From Eubacteriaceae bacterium UBA4266 (GTDB lineage: Bacteria > Bacillota > Clostridia > Eubacteriales > Eubacteriaceae): a stretch of 36,408 nucleotides of DNA. A program made the translations under genes and the position numbers. Of this stretch, positions 6,948-17,600 are shown in pieces (position 1 is the first letter of the stretch; each line of letters begins with the position of its first letter). The stretch is taken from positions 1 to 36,408 of the forward strand of contig DGWE01000010.1 in the NCBI GenBank assembly GCA_002396065.1. The letters run 5' to 3'. A model generated the notes under the pieces. The model was given only the letters and a program-made list of their open reading frames with translations, had not been told where the DNA came from and ran no database searches.

Positions 6948-9900
6948 TCATCGACAAAAATGACATTTGATTGGATTCCGGCAGGTTGGCCAGACAACCG
7001 AAGCTTTGCAGTTTTTCCATGTTGGCCTTGTTGACGTGGGCGCGGTTCTGCATGTCCTCCATCGACATAAAAGGCTTTTTCTGCGCTTCGTCGTAAATGT
7101 TTTTCGCCACCACTTCGCCGAGGCCGTCCACCGAAATCAACGGCGGAATCAACGCGTCGCCCTCAACTCTAAAATATTTGTAATGCGATTTGTACAAATC
7201 GACATTGCCGAATCGATAGCCGCGGCAGTACATTTCCCAGGCCAGTTCCAGCGAGACCAAAAGCTGTTGGTCCTTATTGGTAGCTTTGTTGCCCTGGGCG
7301 CGGATTTCCTCTAATTTGCGGTGTACCGCTTCCTTGCCGGAGGTCATAACCCGAAGGTCGAATTCTTTGGCGCGGATGCTGAAATACGCCGCGTAATAGG
7401 CCAGCGGGTAATACACCTTGTAATACGCGATGCGGAAGGCCATCATGACGTAAGCCACCGCGTGAGCCTTCGGGAACATGTATTTGATCTTCTTACACGA
7501 ATCGATGTACCAGTCCGGCACGTTGTTTTCCCGCATGTAAGGTTCTTCGTCATCGAGCAGGCCCTTGCCCTTCCGGACGTGTTCCATGATCCAGAACGAA
7601 CGCTCCGGCGCCAGCCCCATCGAAATCAACCCGAGCATGATGTCGTCTCGGCAGCAGATGACGTCTTTGATCGTCGCTTGTCCGCTTTCGATCAAGGTCT
7701 GGGCGTTGCCAATCCACACATCGGTTCCGTGCGACAGCCCGGAAATCCGGATCAAGTCGGCGTAGGAAGTTGGCTTCGCGTCGAGGACCATCTTGCGGAC
7801 AAAATTGGTGCCGAATTCCGGCACGCCGCAGGTTCCCAGCGGAATATCAAAGCTGTCGTCCTTGAGCTTAAGCGCCTCCGTCCCCTTAAACAGACTGATG
7901 ATGTTTTCGTCGTCTAAGGGAATGGTCGTTGGGTCCACACCGGTCATATCTTTCAGCATCTTTAAAATCGTCGGGTCATCGTGCCCGAGAATATCGAGCT
8001 TGAGCAGCCGCCCTTCGATGGAATGGTAATCGAAATGGGTCGTGAGCGTGCCGCTTTCCTTTTCATTGGCCGGGTATTGAATCGGCGTAAACTGGTAGAT
8101 TTCCTTGTCCCTCGGCACGACCATGACCCCGCCCGGGTGCTGGCCGGTCGTCCGCGTCACACCGGCGACGCCGACGATGAGCCGATCCATTTCTGCCCGG
8201 CTGACCACCTTGCCCCGTTCCTCAAGGTAATTCTTGACGTAGCCAAAGGCCGTCTTGTCCGCCAAGGTCGCGATAGTCCCGGCGCGATAGACCTTGCCTT
8301 TCCCGAAAATCACTTCGGTGTACTTGTGGGCTTCGCCCTGGTTATCGCCGGAGAAATTCAAATCGATATCCGGTTCCTTATCGCCCTTAAAGCCCAGGAA
8401 GGTTTCGAACGGAATATCGAAGCCGTCTTTAGTCATCGGCGTGCCGCATTCCGGACAATTTTTATCCGGTAAGTCCGGCCCGACGCCGACCTTTGTGCTG
8501 TCGAACCATTCGGTGTGCTTGCACTTCGGGCAGACGTAATGGGGCGGCAGCGAGTTGACCTCAGTGATGCCGCAGAGCATCGCGACGAGAGACGACCCGA
8601 CCGACCCTCTGGAGCCGACCAGATAACCACATTCTCTGGAATGCTGAACCAATTTTTTTGCAATCAGGTACAAGACAGAGTAGCCGTTGCCGATGATGGA
8701 TTTAAGTTCTCGGTGAATCCGGTCGGCCACAATATCCGGCAGCGGGTCGCCGTAGATTTCCTTGGCGCGCTTGTGAACCGAGTCGCGGATTTCGTCGTCT
8801 GACCCTTCGATGACCGGCGGGAAGGTGCCGTCAGGCACTGGTTTCACGTCGCCGATCATGTCCGCGACCTTGCGGGTATTGGTGACCACCAGCTCGTAGG
8901 CTTCCTCAGGATCCAAATAATTAAATTCATCGAGCATTTCCGCTGTGGAATGATAATACAGCGGCGGCTGATGATCGGCGTCTTTATATCCCTGCCCGGC
9001 CTGAAGAATGGCCCTAAAGGCCGCGTCCTCCGGTGACACGTAATGCACGTCCCCAGTGGCGACGACAAGCTTGTGCTTTTCCCGCCCGAGGGCGATGATG
9101 GCCTTATTGATCTGAATCAAATCGTCATGGGTCAAATCGCCGTTTCGTTCCATAAATGCGTTGTTGCCCAAGGGCTGAACTTCGAAATAATCGTAAAAAT
9201 CGGCAATTTGGTCGAGCTTGTGCTTCGGCACGTTTTCCTTGATCGCCGTGTAAAGCTCACCGGCCTCGCAGGCTGAGCCGATTAACAGGTGCTCTCTGTG
9301 GGCGGCGAGCAGGGATTTGGGCAGCCGCGGCTTTTTGTAGAAGTATTCCACGTGGCTGGCCGACACGAGACGGTACAGATCGATGAGTCCCTCCTGATCC
9401 TTCGCGTAAATGATGATGTGGTAGGGCCGTTCGGTTTTGATCACCTGCTGCAGATCGATCAGGCTGTTGAGCGCCGTCGAGGTGTGCACCTCTTTTTCCT
9501 CAGCCAAGGCCATCAGGCGCACAAAAATCTTCGCGGAGCACACCGCGTCGTCGATCGCCCGATGGTGGTGGCCCATGTCGATTTTGAAATAACTGGCCAG
9601 TTTCTTGAGGTTGTGCCGCGCAATCGACGGAATGAGCGTCCGGGCCATCGCCAGCGTATCGATGTAAGTAATCCCATTGGGAATTTGATATTTGGCCATG
9701 GCGAGGCTTAAAAAGCCCATATCGAAATTGGCGTTGTGCGCCACAAGAATGCGGCCGTCTGCATATTCCAAGAACTTCCGCAGCGCCTCTTCTTCCTCGA
9801 GGCCGCCAGCCACCATTTGATCGGTGATGCTGGTCAGCTCAGTGATTTTCGCTGGAATCTTGCGGTGCGGATTGACAAAGGTCTGGAACGTGTCGAGAAT

Positions 9901-11199
9901 GTGTTTGTTCTTGATCCGTGCCGCCGCAATTTCGATGATGGCGTCGCGCCCCGGATAAAGGCCGGTGGTTTCTAAATCGAAAAAGACAAACTCGCCGTCA
10001 AAGGGCTCGTCCTGATCGCCTGTGGTGATCTTGACGCCGTCGTTGACCAAATAGCCCTCCAGGCCGTACAAAACCTTAATGCCAGTTCCCTTGGTTTCCT
10101 TCATGATTTCCGGATAAGCCTGGACGACGCCGTGGTCCGTGATGCCGATGATGTCGTGGCCGAAATCCTTGGCCTGGGCGACAATTTTTTTGACCTTGCT
10201 CACCGCATCCATCGCAGAATACTGGCTGTGCATGTGCAGCTCGACCCGCTTTTCCGGCGCGTCGTCCGTGCGTTTCGGCCGTTCAGACTCGTCCATTTCT
10301 TCGATGACCTTCGGCGAAAGCAGTTTTTCATGGGCGTACTCGTCGTACGCGATGGTGCCCTCAATGTGCACCCACGTGCCATTCTTCAGCCGATCCTTGA
10401 GGGCATCGGCGTTTTTCCCCGCAAAAATCTTGCAGGAAATCGAACCGGTGTGATCGCTGACTGCAAACTCGAGCAGCTGTTTCTCGTTTCTGAGTTCCCG
10501 GCTTTCAAAGTTGAAAATCTCGCCCTCGTAGCCGTGACGGTTTTTATCGAGGGTTAAGTTATCTTCAAAATCGATATCTGCCATCTTTTCAACCGGTACC
10601 GTGAATTTTTTGCCCAAAATCATCGGTCCTGTGATGGTGGCTTGATCCTTATCCTTCGAAGAGCCTGCTGCGGCGGCTGGTGCCCGGCGGGCCATCTCAC
10701 GATTGTCCGCCAGCGCCTGCTGAAGGCGCGCGTCGAGGGCTGAAAGCGGCGCGCTGGGCTGCGCCTCTTCAGCTTCGTCAGCCGCTTTCTTTTCCTCCGC
10801 TTCGGCTGTTTTATTGTCGTCTACAGACTCGATGGACTCATGTTCTCCTGTTTCGGGAAGTGCAGCTGCCTCTAAATCAAAAGATTCAGGTGGAAGATCC
10901 GGGAATTCCGGCGGCATCTCCGCTTCCAACGCGTCAAAATCAACCGGCGGCAGATCGGGTATATCCTGATCAGCCTGGCGCTTCGCCGAATCGAATACAA
11001 CCGTCAGCGATTTTGCAAAATCAAAAATAGTGGAAAGTTCCATCTGAACCCCGGCCGCATCGGGCTGGGATTCAGACTCTGTCTGAAAGACAAAGGTCAA
11101 TTCACATTGACTTTCGGAAATTTCCACTCGTTTTGAGGTCATATGATGTTTTTCGCACAGAGCCTGATAGGCCTGCTGTTTTTGAGTCAGTTCATCCAT
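6940..11199 (-). CDS. polC: DNA polymerase III PolC (replicative polymerase with proofreading)
   Basis: This is the Gram-positive replicative polymerase alpha subunit, 1419 residues, near the usual length of about 1430. In order: an N-terminal domain (1-75); an acidic, proline-rich low-complexity stretch (about 75-180, with repeated PDLPP); an OB-fold region (about 195-305); a PHP domain starting LHMHSQYSAMDA (321-332); and an inserted DEDD exonuclease with FFDLETTG (Asp408, Glu410) and HNANFDMGFL. A zinc-type Cys set follows (890, 893, 915, 918), then the palm motif PDIDLNFSG (Asp944 and Asp946), helix-hairpin-helix and tail. The ATG is only 2 bp after the ispG stop with a weak ribosome site, implying coupling. 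It is the last gene of the long operon before vanY. Confidence 0.97.
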   Translation of the reverse strand: MDELTQKQQAYQALCEKHHMTSKRVEISESQCELTFVFQTESESQPDAAGVQMELSTIFDFAKSLTVVFDSAKRQADQDIPDLPPVDFDALEAEMPPEFPDLPPESFDLEAAALPETGEHESIESVDDNKTAEAEEKKAADEAEEAQPSAPLSALDARLQQALADNREMARRAPAAAAGSSKDKDQATITGPMILGKKFTVPVEKMADIDFEDNLTLDKNRHGYEGEIFNFESRELRNEKQLLEFAVSDHTGSISCKIFAGKNADALKDRLKNGTWVHIEGTIAYDEYAHEKLLSPKVIEEMDESERPKRTDDAPEKRVELHMHSQYSAMDAVSKVKKIVAQAKDFGHDIIGITDHGVVQAYPEIMKETKGTGIKVLYGLEGYLVNDGVKITTGDQDEPFDGEFVFFDLETTGLYPGRDAIIEIAAARIKNKHILDTFQTFVNPHRKIPAKITELTSITDQMVAGGLEEEEALRKFLEYADGRILVAHNANFDMGFLSLAMAKYQIPNGITYIDTLAMARTLIPSIARHNLKKLASYFKIDMGHHHRAIDDAVCSAKIFVRLMALAEEKEVHTSTALNSLIDLQQVIKTERPYHIIIYAKDQEGLIDLYRLVSASHVEYFYKKPRLPKSLLAAHREHLLIGSACEAGELYTAIKENVPKHKLDQIADFYDYFEVQPLGNNAFMERNGDLTHDDLIQINKAIIALGREKHKLVVATGDVHYVSPEDAAFRAILQAGQGYKDADHQPPLYYHSTAEMLDEFNYLDPEEAYELVVTNTRKVADMIGDVKPVPDGTFPPVIEGSDDEIRDSVHKRAKEIYGDPLPDIVADRIHRELKSIIGNGYSVLYLIAKKLVQHSRECGYLVGSRGSVGSSLVAMLCGITEVNSLPPHYVCPKCKHTEWFDSTKVGVGPDLPDKNCPECGTPMTKDGFDIPFETFLGFKGDKEPDIDLNFSGDNQGEAHKYTEVIFGKGKVYRAGTIATLADKTAFGYVKNYLEERGKVVSRAEMDRLIVGVAGVTRTTGQHPGGVMVVPRDKEIYQFTPIQYPANEKESGTLTTHFDYHSIEGRLLKLDILGHDDPTILKMLKDMTGVDPTTIPLDDENIISLFKGTEALKLKDDSFDIPLGTCGVPEFGTNFVRKMVLDAKPTSYADLIRISGLSHGTDVWIGNAQTLIESGQATIKDVICCRDDIMLGLISMGLAPERSFWIMEHVRKGKGLLDDEEPYMRENNVPDWYIDSCKKIKYMFPKAHAVAYVMMAFRIAYYKVYYPLAYYAAYFSIRAKEFDLRVMTSGKEAVHRKLEEIRAQGNKATNKDQQLLVSLELAWEMYCRGYRFGNVDLYKSHYKYFRVEGDALIPPLISVDGLGEVVAKNIYDEAQKKPFMSMEDMQNRAHVNKANMEKLQSFGCLANLPESNQMSFLSMIG

Positions 11200-11201
11200 A
11201 T

Positions 11202-12266
11202 TTACATCTTTTCTATTTCTTCCATCATCGCGTCGACGATCTGATCTTCTCTGACGGTTCTGAAAATCTGGCCCTTCTTAAACAAGACGCCCTTGCCATT
11301 TCCGCCAGCGACGCCGATGTCCGCGGCTCTGCCCTCGCCCGGGCCGTTGACCACACAGCCCATCACCGCGACCTTGAGATTCTTGTGAACGTTTTTGAGA
11401 CGCTGGTTCATTTCCTCCGCGATCCCGATTAAATCAATCTGCGTTCTGCCGCAGGTCGGACAAGAGACGACCGTGATGCCCTGTTCTTTTTTGTCAAAGC
11501 GCCCAGCGGATTTAAGGATTTCTCTAGCAGTCTCGACTTCAGTAATCGGATCCCCTGTGACAGAAACGCGGATTGTATCGCCGATGCCGTTTAAAAGCAG
11601 ATAGCCCATCGCGACAGAGGATTTGACCGCCGCGCTGCGCAGCACCCCGGCTTCCGTGACGCCGAGATGAACCGGGAAATCGTATTTTTCTGAAAACATC
11701 GTGTACGCGTCGATCGTCATCAGCGGATCAGAGGATTTCAACGACACGACGATATCCGAAAACCCGTCATCCAACAGATAAGCCATGTGCCGTTCAGCGC
11801 TTTCAACCATGCCCGCCGCTGTCGGACCGCTGTATTTGTCGAGCAGTTCCTTTTCCAGCGAGCCGCCGTTGACGCCAATGCGGATTGGCGTGCCGTGCGC
11901 CTTCGCCGCGCAGACCACCTCGTGGACCTTTTCCCGTCCGCCGATATTGCCCGGGTTGATGCGCAGCTTATCGACCCCGCCTTCAATGGCCTTTAACGCG
12001 AGGCGATAATCGAAATGAATGTCTGCTACCAAAGGAATTGAAATCCGCGCCTTGATTCTCGGAAGAGCTTCGGCTGCCGCTTCGTCCGGCACCGCTACGC
12101 GGATGATGTCGCAGCCGGCCTCGGTTAGCGCCGCGATTTGGTTCACCGTCTGGTCCACATTGCGCGTGTCGGTATTGCACATCGACTGAATCGCGATTGG
12201 ATGGTCACCGCCGATGACCACATTGCCAATTTGAACTGTTCTCGTTTTTCGTCTGTTAATCTTCAT
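11202..12266 (-). CDS. ispG: 4-hydroxy-3-methylbut-2-en-1-yl diphosphate synthase IspG (GcpE)
   Basis: IspG is the Fe-S enzyme that converts methylerythritol cyclodiphosphate to HMBPP, the penultimate step of the MEP isoprenoid pathway. The 354-residue protein starts with the conserved TRTVQIGNVVIGGDHPIAIQ region, followed by the TIM-barrel part. The cluster-binding cysteines are in VSCPTCGRTQ and VMGCVVNGPGE near the C-terminus. GAGGG lies ahead of the ATG. It sits between rseP (9 bp upstream) and polC (2 bp downstream). Its presence implies a functioning MEP pathway, although dxr, usually in this cluster, is absent. Confidence 0.97.
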   Translation of the reverse strand: MKINRRKTRTVQIGNVVIGGDHPIAIQSMCNTDTRNVDQTVNQIAALTEAGCDIIRVAVPDEAAAEALPRIKARISIPLVADIHFDYRLALKAIEGGVDKLRINPGNIGGREKVHEVVCAAKAHGTPIRIGVNGGSLEKELLDKYSGPTAAGMVESAERHMAYLLDDGFSDIVVSLKSSDPLMTIDAYTMFSEKYDFPVHLGVTEAGVLRSAAVKSSVAMGYLLLNGIGDTIRVSVTGDPITEVETAREILKSAGRFDKKEQGITVVSCPTCGRTQIDLIGIAEEMNQRLKNVHKNLKVAVMGCVVNGPGEGRAADIGVAGGNGKGVLFKKGQIFRTVREDQIVDAMMEEIEKM

Positions 12267-12275
12267 CTTTTCCCT

Positions 12276-13067
12276 CTAATGCAAATACCTCAGCACATCG
12301 TTGACCGCCACCACAACGGAGAAAACCATCAGGCACGCAAAGCCGACGCCATTTAAAATCATCGCGGCCTTCGGCGATAAATCCCGTTTGGCGATCATTT
12401 CCGCTAGGGTCACCAGAATCTGGCCGCCGTCCAACGCCGGGAAGGGCAGCAGATTGATAATGCCTAGGTTAACTGAAATCAACGCGCAGAACAGCAAAAA
12501 GGACAGCACGCCGTGGCTCGCGAAATTGCCGACCATGCCAACCATGCCGACCGGCCCGGCGAAATCGTTAAGGGAAAGCTTGCCGACGATGAGCTGGTGC
12601 AGGCTCTGATAAATCGCGCCGCTGAAAGACACGAAAAGCTTTGAGCTGCTGACCAGCGAAACGGGAAAGCTCTGGCCGCCAGCCAGATAAAGGCCAAACA
12701 AAATAATAAAGGCGAGAATCAGGTTCATCGCAGGTCCCGCGAATAAAATAAGCAGCTTTTTGGCCTTTGAAATCTTCATAAAAGAGCGTTCCGGCGGCAG
12801 ATCCTCCGGCACCCCGTATTCCTCAGCCAGCTCGCCGTCCGCGTCGTCCTCGCCCCACATTTGGCAGAAGCCGCCGATGGGCAGCGCGCGCACGGCAAAG
12901 ACCGTCTCCTTTCCTTTATGGGAAAAGAGGAGCGGTCCCATGCCAATCGAAAATTCCAGAACGTAAACGCCGGCTCTGCGCGCCGCAATAAAATGCCCAA
13001 ATTCGTGAACCACGACGAGCACGGTCAGCATCACCAGCGTCAGGATAATCATTAAAGCAATATTCAT
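12276..13067 (-). CDS. RseP-like site-2 protease without a PDZ domain
   Basis: The 263-residue membrane metalloprotease carries the zinc motif HEFGH (His21, Glu22, His25) in its first membrane segment, and the second-site motif NLLPFPALDGG (Asp213) in a late segment, so both halves of the active site are present. Family members in this operon position are usually about 330-430 residues with a PDZ domain in the middle. Here the segment after GPAMNLILAFIILFGLYLAGG goes almost directly to the GPVGM motif at about residue 171, leaving about 40 residues and no PDZ. An acidic loop (72-92) precedes the membrane domain. No ribosome site is evident; the ATG follows the cdsA stop by a few bases, so coupling is likely. 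Substrate is unknown. Confidence 0.88.
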   Translation of the reverse strand: MNIALMIILTLVMLTVLVVVHEFGHFIAARRAGVYVLEFSIGMGPLLFSHKGKETVFAVRALPIGGFCQMWGEDDADGELAEEYGVPEDLPPERSFMKISKAKKLLILFAGPAMNLILAFIILFGLYLAGGQSFPVSLVSSSKLFVSFSGAIYQSLHQLIVGKLSLNDFAGPVGMVGMVGNFASHGVLSFLLFCALISVNLGIINLLPFPALDGGQILVTLAEMIAKRDLSPKAAMILNGVGFACLMVFSVVVAVNDVLRYLH

Positions 13068-13070
13068 AAT

Positions 13071-13874
13071 TTAAAGTGTGGTAAAAGTTAACATCGCGAA
13101 AAGGTACACAATCGGCAGCACGAAAATCACGCTGTCGAACCGGTCGAGGACACCGCCGTGTCCCGGCAGAAGCTTGCCGTAATCCTTGATGCCGGTTTTG
13201 CGTTTGATCATCGACGCCGTCAAATCTCCAAACTGGGATACAATGCTCCCGACAACGCCTAAAATCGCGTAAGAAAAGATCGGCAGATCGAAGGAAAATT
13301 TCGCCCGCATCAGAATGCCGTAGGCCACGGTTAAAATCACGGCCGCAACGGTACCGCCGACTGATCCTGCAACGGTTTTATTCGGGCTGATTTCCGGGAT
13401 CAGCGGCGTCTTGCCGAAAAACCGGCCGATGAAATAAGCCCCGGTATCCGTCACAAAGGCGATGATGAACACGAGCCAGAGGTAATACAGCCCCTGCGGG
13501 ATGGCGTCGAACAGCTGCAGATGCCCCAGCATCAGCGGCACGTAAACCAAACCGAAGACCGTCGCGACCGCGCGGTAAACGCTGTGTTCCTTCGAAAGGA
13601 TTTCTGTGATAAAGACGATGATAAAGGAAATGAGCAGCGCCGGCACGGTGTACTGATAATCGAATTTCATCACGACGATCATAAATGCCGTGAGAATCAG
13701 CGGCAGCGCGTAGTGAATCGGCAGCTCCAGCTTTTTATTGACCGCGTGGACGTATTCGTGCATTCCGACCAGCGCCAGAAACAGCGTCAGGCCAAAGACA
13801 AAATAGCCGCCCAAGATGAGCAGAATCGCCAAAATGGGCACAAAAATCACTGCCGTAATAATTCGTTTTGCCAT
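13071..13874 (-). CDS. cdsA: Phosphatidate cytidylyltransferase CdsA
   Basis: The 267-residue membrane protein has about seven hydrophobic segments and ends with the CDP-diacylglycerol synthase signature SMIKRKTGIKDYGKLLPGHG followed by GVLDRFDS. It makes CDP-diacylglycerol from phosphatidate and CTP, the precursor used by PgsA elsewhere in this window. The ATG starts right after the uppS stop, with GGAGG inside the last uppS codons, so translation of the two genes is coupled. In most Firmicutes dxr follows cdsA; here rseP follows within 3 bp. Confidence 0.96.
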   Translation of the reverse strand: MAKRIITAVIFVPILAILLILGGYFVFGLTLFLALVGMHEYVHAVNKKLELPIHYALPLILTAFMIVVMKFDYQYTVPALLISFIIVFITEILSKEHSVYRAVATVFGLVYVPLMLGHLQLFDAIPQGLYYLWLVFIIAFVTDTGAYFIGRFFGKTPLIPEISPNKTVAGSVGGTVAAVILTVAYGILMRAKFSFDLPIFSYAILGVVGSIVSQFGDLTASMIKRKTGIKDYGKLLPGHGGVLDRFDSVIFVLPIVYLFAMLTFTTL

Positions 13875-14594
13875 TTATTTAACCCCTCCATATCGTCTGT
13901 TTCGGTGCTGATATTCGACGATCCATTTGTAAAAGCATTTTTCGTCGAAATCCGGCCACAAAATATCGTCAAAAATAAACTCCGCGTAAGCAATCTGCCA
14001 AAGCAGGAAATTGCTGAGCCGCTTTTCTCCGCTGGTCCGAACGACGAGATCCGGGTCAGGCTGACCCGCTGTGTAGAGATAGCGGTCGATGAGCGCTTCG
14101 TCGATATGATTCGGCGAAATGCCGTCGTCCGCGATGCCCTTTACCGCGTGAACCAGCTCTTCCCGTCCGCCGTAGTTGAGGGCCAGATTTAAGATCATGC
14201 CCTGATTGTCCGCGGTGTCGTCCAGCATTTTCTTCGCCGCCTTCTGGACGCCTTCCGGAAGGCCTGACATGTCGCCGATGACCTTAACGCGGATGTCCCG
14301 GTCGTTCATCGATCTGATTTCATTTAAAAAATAGCGGATCGCTAAGTTCATCAGCCCGGATACTTCCTCGGCACTGCGTTTCCAGTTTTCCGTCGAAAAG
14401 GCGTACAGTGTCAGCACTTCAATACCCAGATCCGACGCCGTCGTGATCGCCTTGCGGACAGCCTTCATGGCCGAGCGGTGCCCGAAAACGCGGGGCATTT
14501 TCCGCTTGGTGGCCCACCGGCCGTTGCCGTCCATAATGATCGCGACGTGCCGAGGCAGCCGCGATTCGTCGATATTGTAACCGTCTATTTCCAT
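13875..14594 (-). CDS. uppS: Undecaprenyl diphosphate synthase (isoprenyl transferase) UppS
   Basis: The 239-residue cis-prenyltransferase extends farnesyl diphosphate with IPP to the C55 carrier lipid used in wall synthesis. AIIMDGNGRWA (Asp22) is the conserved catalytic stretch; later motifs include LTLYAFSTENWKR and the C-terminal VVRTSGEKRLSNFLLWQ, with length normal for the family. GGAG precedes the ATG. It lies 15 bp downstream of the activase gene, whereas in many Firmicutes frr and pyrH occupy that upstream position. Confidence 0.97.
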   Translation of the reverse strand: MEIDGYNIDESRLPRHVAIIMDGNGRWATKRKMPRVFGHRSAMKAVRKAITTASDLGIEVLTLYAFSTENWKRSAEEVSGLMNLAIRYFLNEIRSMNDRDIRVKVIGDMSGLPEGVQKAAKKMLDDTADNQGMILNLALNYGGREELVHAVKGIADDGISPNHIDEALIDRYLYTAGQPDPDLVVRTSGEKRLSNFLLWQIAYAEFIFDDILWPDFDEKCFYKWIVEYQHRNRRYGGVK

Positions 14595-14609
14595 ATTGTC
14601 TCCAAATGC

Positions 14610-17600
14610 TTAGGCTTCCGCCTGTTTTCTCTTTTCTTTCTTTTCAAGATTCTTCCACGCCGTTTCAACCATCAGCTTGATGCGGTTGATCTGGTTGACT
14701 TCTGATGCGCCCGGGTCGTAGTCGATCGGCGCGATATTGGCGTAAGGGTAGCGTCTGCGGATCGGCTTGATCATCCCCTTGCCCATGACGTGGTTCGGCA
14801 GGCAGGCAAAAGGCTGGACACAGACGATATTTTCAACGCCGGATTCGATCAATTCCATCATTTCAGCGGTCAGGAACCAGCCTTCCCCGCCCTGATTGCC
14901 GAGGGAAATGAGCTCATCCGCTTTTTCCGCCTTCTTTTCGATGGTAGACGGCGCGCTGAAGTGGCGGCTTTCGTTCAACGCCTGCTTCATGTTCTTGCGG
15001 TAATGTTCAACCACTTTGATGACCAGCTCGTTAATGCGCTTAGCTTTGGCTGTCCCGGAGAGCACGTCGTGTTTATATATAGCATTGTACGAACAATACA
15101 GGAAAAAGTCAATGATGTCCGGCGAGACGACCTGGCAGCCTTCTTTTTCGAGCACCTTAACCAAGTTGTTATTCGCGGTCGGATGGTATTTGACGAGGAT
15201 TTCCCCGACAATGCCGACCTTCGGAATCGTCTTGTCGACGCGCGGCAGCTGATCGAATTCGCGGACGATATCCTGAACATTCTTCTTAAAGACGCGGGCG
15301 CGGGGACGAATGATGTTCGGGCGTACCTTTTGGCGCCACTTTTCGTAAAGCGCGTTGGCCGAGCCCTTGACCTTTTCGTAGGGTCTAGTCGCGTAAAGCA
15401 CGCGCTGGAACAAATCGCCGTAAACCGCGGCGATGACAATGCGGTACGCCATCGCCGGCGTAATGCTGAAGCCCGGATTGTCTTCGAGACCGACCGTATT
15501 GATCGAAACGACCGGCACCTGTTCCATGCCCGCTTCCTTCAGCGCCTTGCGGATAAAGCCGACGTAATTGGACGCGCGGCACGGACCGCCGGTCTGAGAC
15601 ATGATGACCGACACGTTGTTCAAGTCGTATTTACCCGACTGGAGGGCCGCCATGATCTGCCCGACGGTCAAAATACTCGGGTAGCAGGCGTCGTTGTTGA
15701 CGTAGCTTAAACCCGCGTCGACCGCCTTTTGGTCGACAGCCGGCAGCACTTCAAAGTTGTAGCCGCTGGCGTTCATCGCCGTCGAGAATAAATCGAAGTG
15801 AATCGGCGACATCTGCGGGCAGAGAATCGTGTGTTTTTTGCGCATTTCCTTGGTAAAGGGCACGCGCTTGGTCAATGATTTGCCCGGCACCTTGATGTGG
15901 TGCGCGTCACGTTCGAGCAGGGCTGCCTTCAATGAACGCAGACGGATTCGAATGGCACCGAGGTTGCTGACTTCGTCGATTTTAATCAGCGTGTAGATCT
16001 TGCCCTTGTGTTCGAGGATTTCCTGGGTCTGTTCCGAGGTGACGGCATCCAGGCCGCAGCCGAAGGAGGTCAGCTGAACCAGTGCCAGCTCGTTGTGTTC
16101 GGTGACGAATTCCGCTGCGCGGTACAGCCGGCTGTGGTATTTCCATTGATCCAGAACGCGGAGCGGCTGTTCACTCTTGCTCGAGGCCAGCGCCGCGACA
16201 GAGTCTTCCGTCAACACCGCCATACCCAGCGAGGTAATGACGTTGTCGAGACCGTGATTGATTTCCGGATCGACGTGGTACGGGCGGCCAGCCAACACGA
16301 TACCCTTGCGCTTGTGCTGTCTCAGCCACTGCAGGGTTTCCTTGCCCTTTTCGAGCAGATCGCCCATGACCTGGTATTTTTCCGCGTAGGCTTTCTTTAA
16401 CGCTTCGGTGACTTCTTCCTTGCTGACCCCTTCTTCAGCGAAAATTTCGGTAAGGCGTTCTTCGACGCGTTGATGGTTGTCCAGCGCCAAAAACGGATTC
16501 ATGAACTTGACGTTTTGATCCTTGATGCTGTCCATGTTGTATTTGATCGTTTCCGGATAGGACATGACGATCGGGCAATTGTAACAATTGTCTGCCGATT
16601 CGAATTCCTTTTCTTCGTATGCGATGCACGGATACCAGATTTTTTTCACACCCTGATCGATCAGGTCTTGAATGTGTCCGTGGGTCAGCTTTGCTGGGTA
16701 GCAGACCGATTCCGATGGAATGCTGCTCATGCCCTTTTCGTAGATTTTGCGGGTGGATTTGGACGACAGCACAACGCGGTAGCCCAAATTCGTCAGGAAC
16801 GTGAACCAGAACGGGAAATTTTCGTATTGGTTCAGCGCCCGTGGAATGCCGATGGTGCCCCGAGTCGCTTCTTCTTCGGAAAGCGGTTCGTAATCGAAGA
16901 GGCGTTTGTACTTGTACTGATAAAGATTTGGGACGTTGTCCTTGTTGCGCACGCCGCCGGCGCCGATTTCGCAGCGGTTGCCGGTCACGTGGCGGCTTCC
17001 GTCGGCAAAAATGTTGATGGTCAGCTGGCAGTTGTTGCTGCAGCCGCCGCAGCGTCTGTGTTTGATAGTCGTTGTGAAGGAATCCAGTTCATCTGCTTTG
17101 AGCACTGTGCTCGTCGTGCCTTCCTGCCATCTTTCCTTGGCGATCAGTGCCGCGCCGAAAGCGCCCATCAGGCCGGCCACATCTGGACGGATGACATCGC
17201 GCCCTGTGATTTTTTCAAAGGCTCTGAGCACCGCGTTGTTGTTGAAGGTCCCGCCCTGAACGACGATGTTCTTGCCCAAATCCTTCGGGTTGTGAACCTT
17301 GATGACTTTTTGGAGAGCGTTCTTGATGACCGAGTAGGAAAGCCCGGCGGAGATATCCCCGACCGACGCCCCTTCCTTCTGGGCCTGCTTGACCTTCGAG
17401 TTCATGAAAACCGTGCAGCGCGTCCCCAAATTGGACGGGGTCTTCGCTTCCAGCGCCGATTCGACGAATTCGTTCATCTGAAGGTTCAACGACTTGGCAA
17501 AGGTTTCGAGGAACGAGCCGCACCCGGAGGAGCAGGCTTCGTTCAAAATGATGCTGTCGATCGCACCGGAGCGGATGCGCATGGCCTTCATGTCCTGGCC

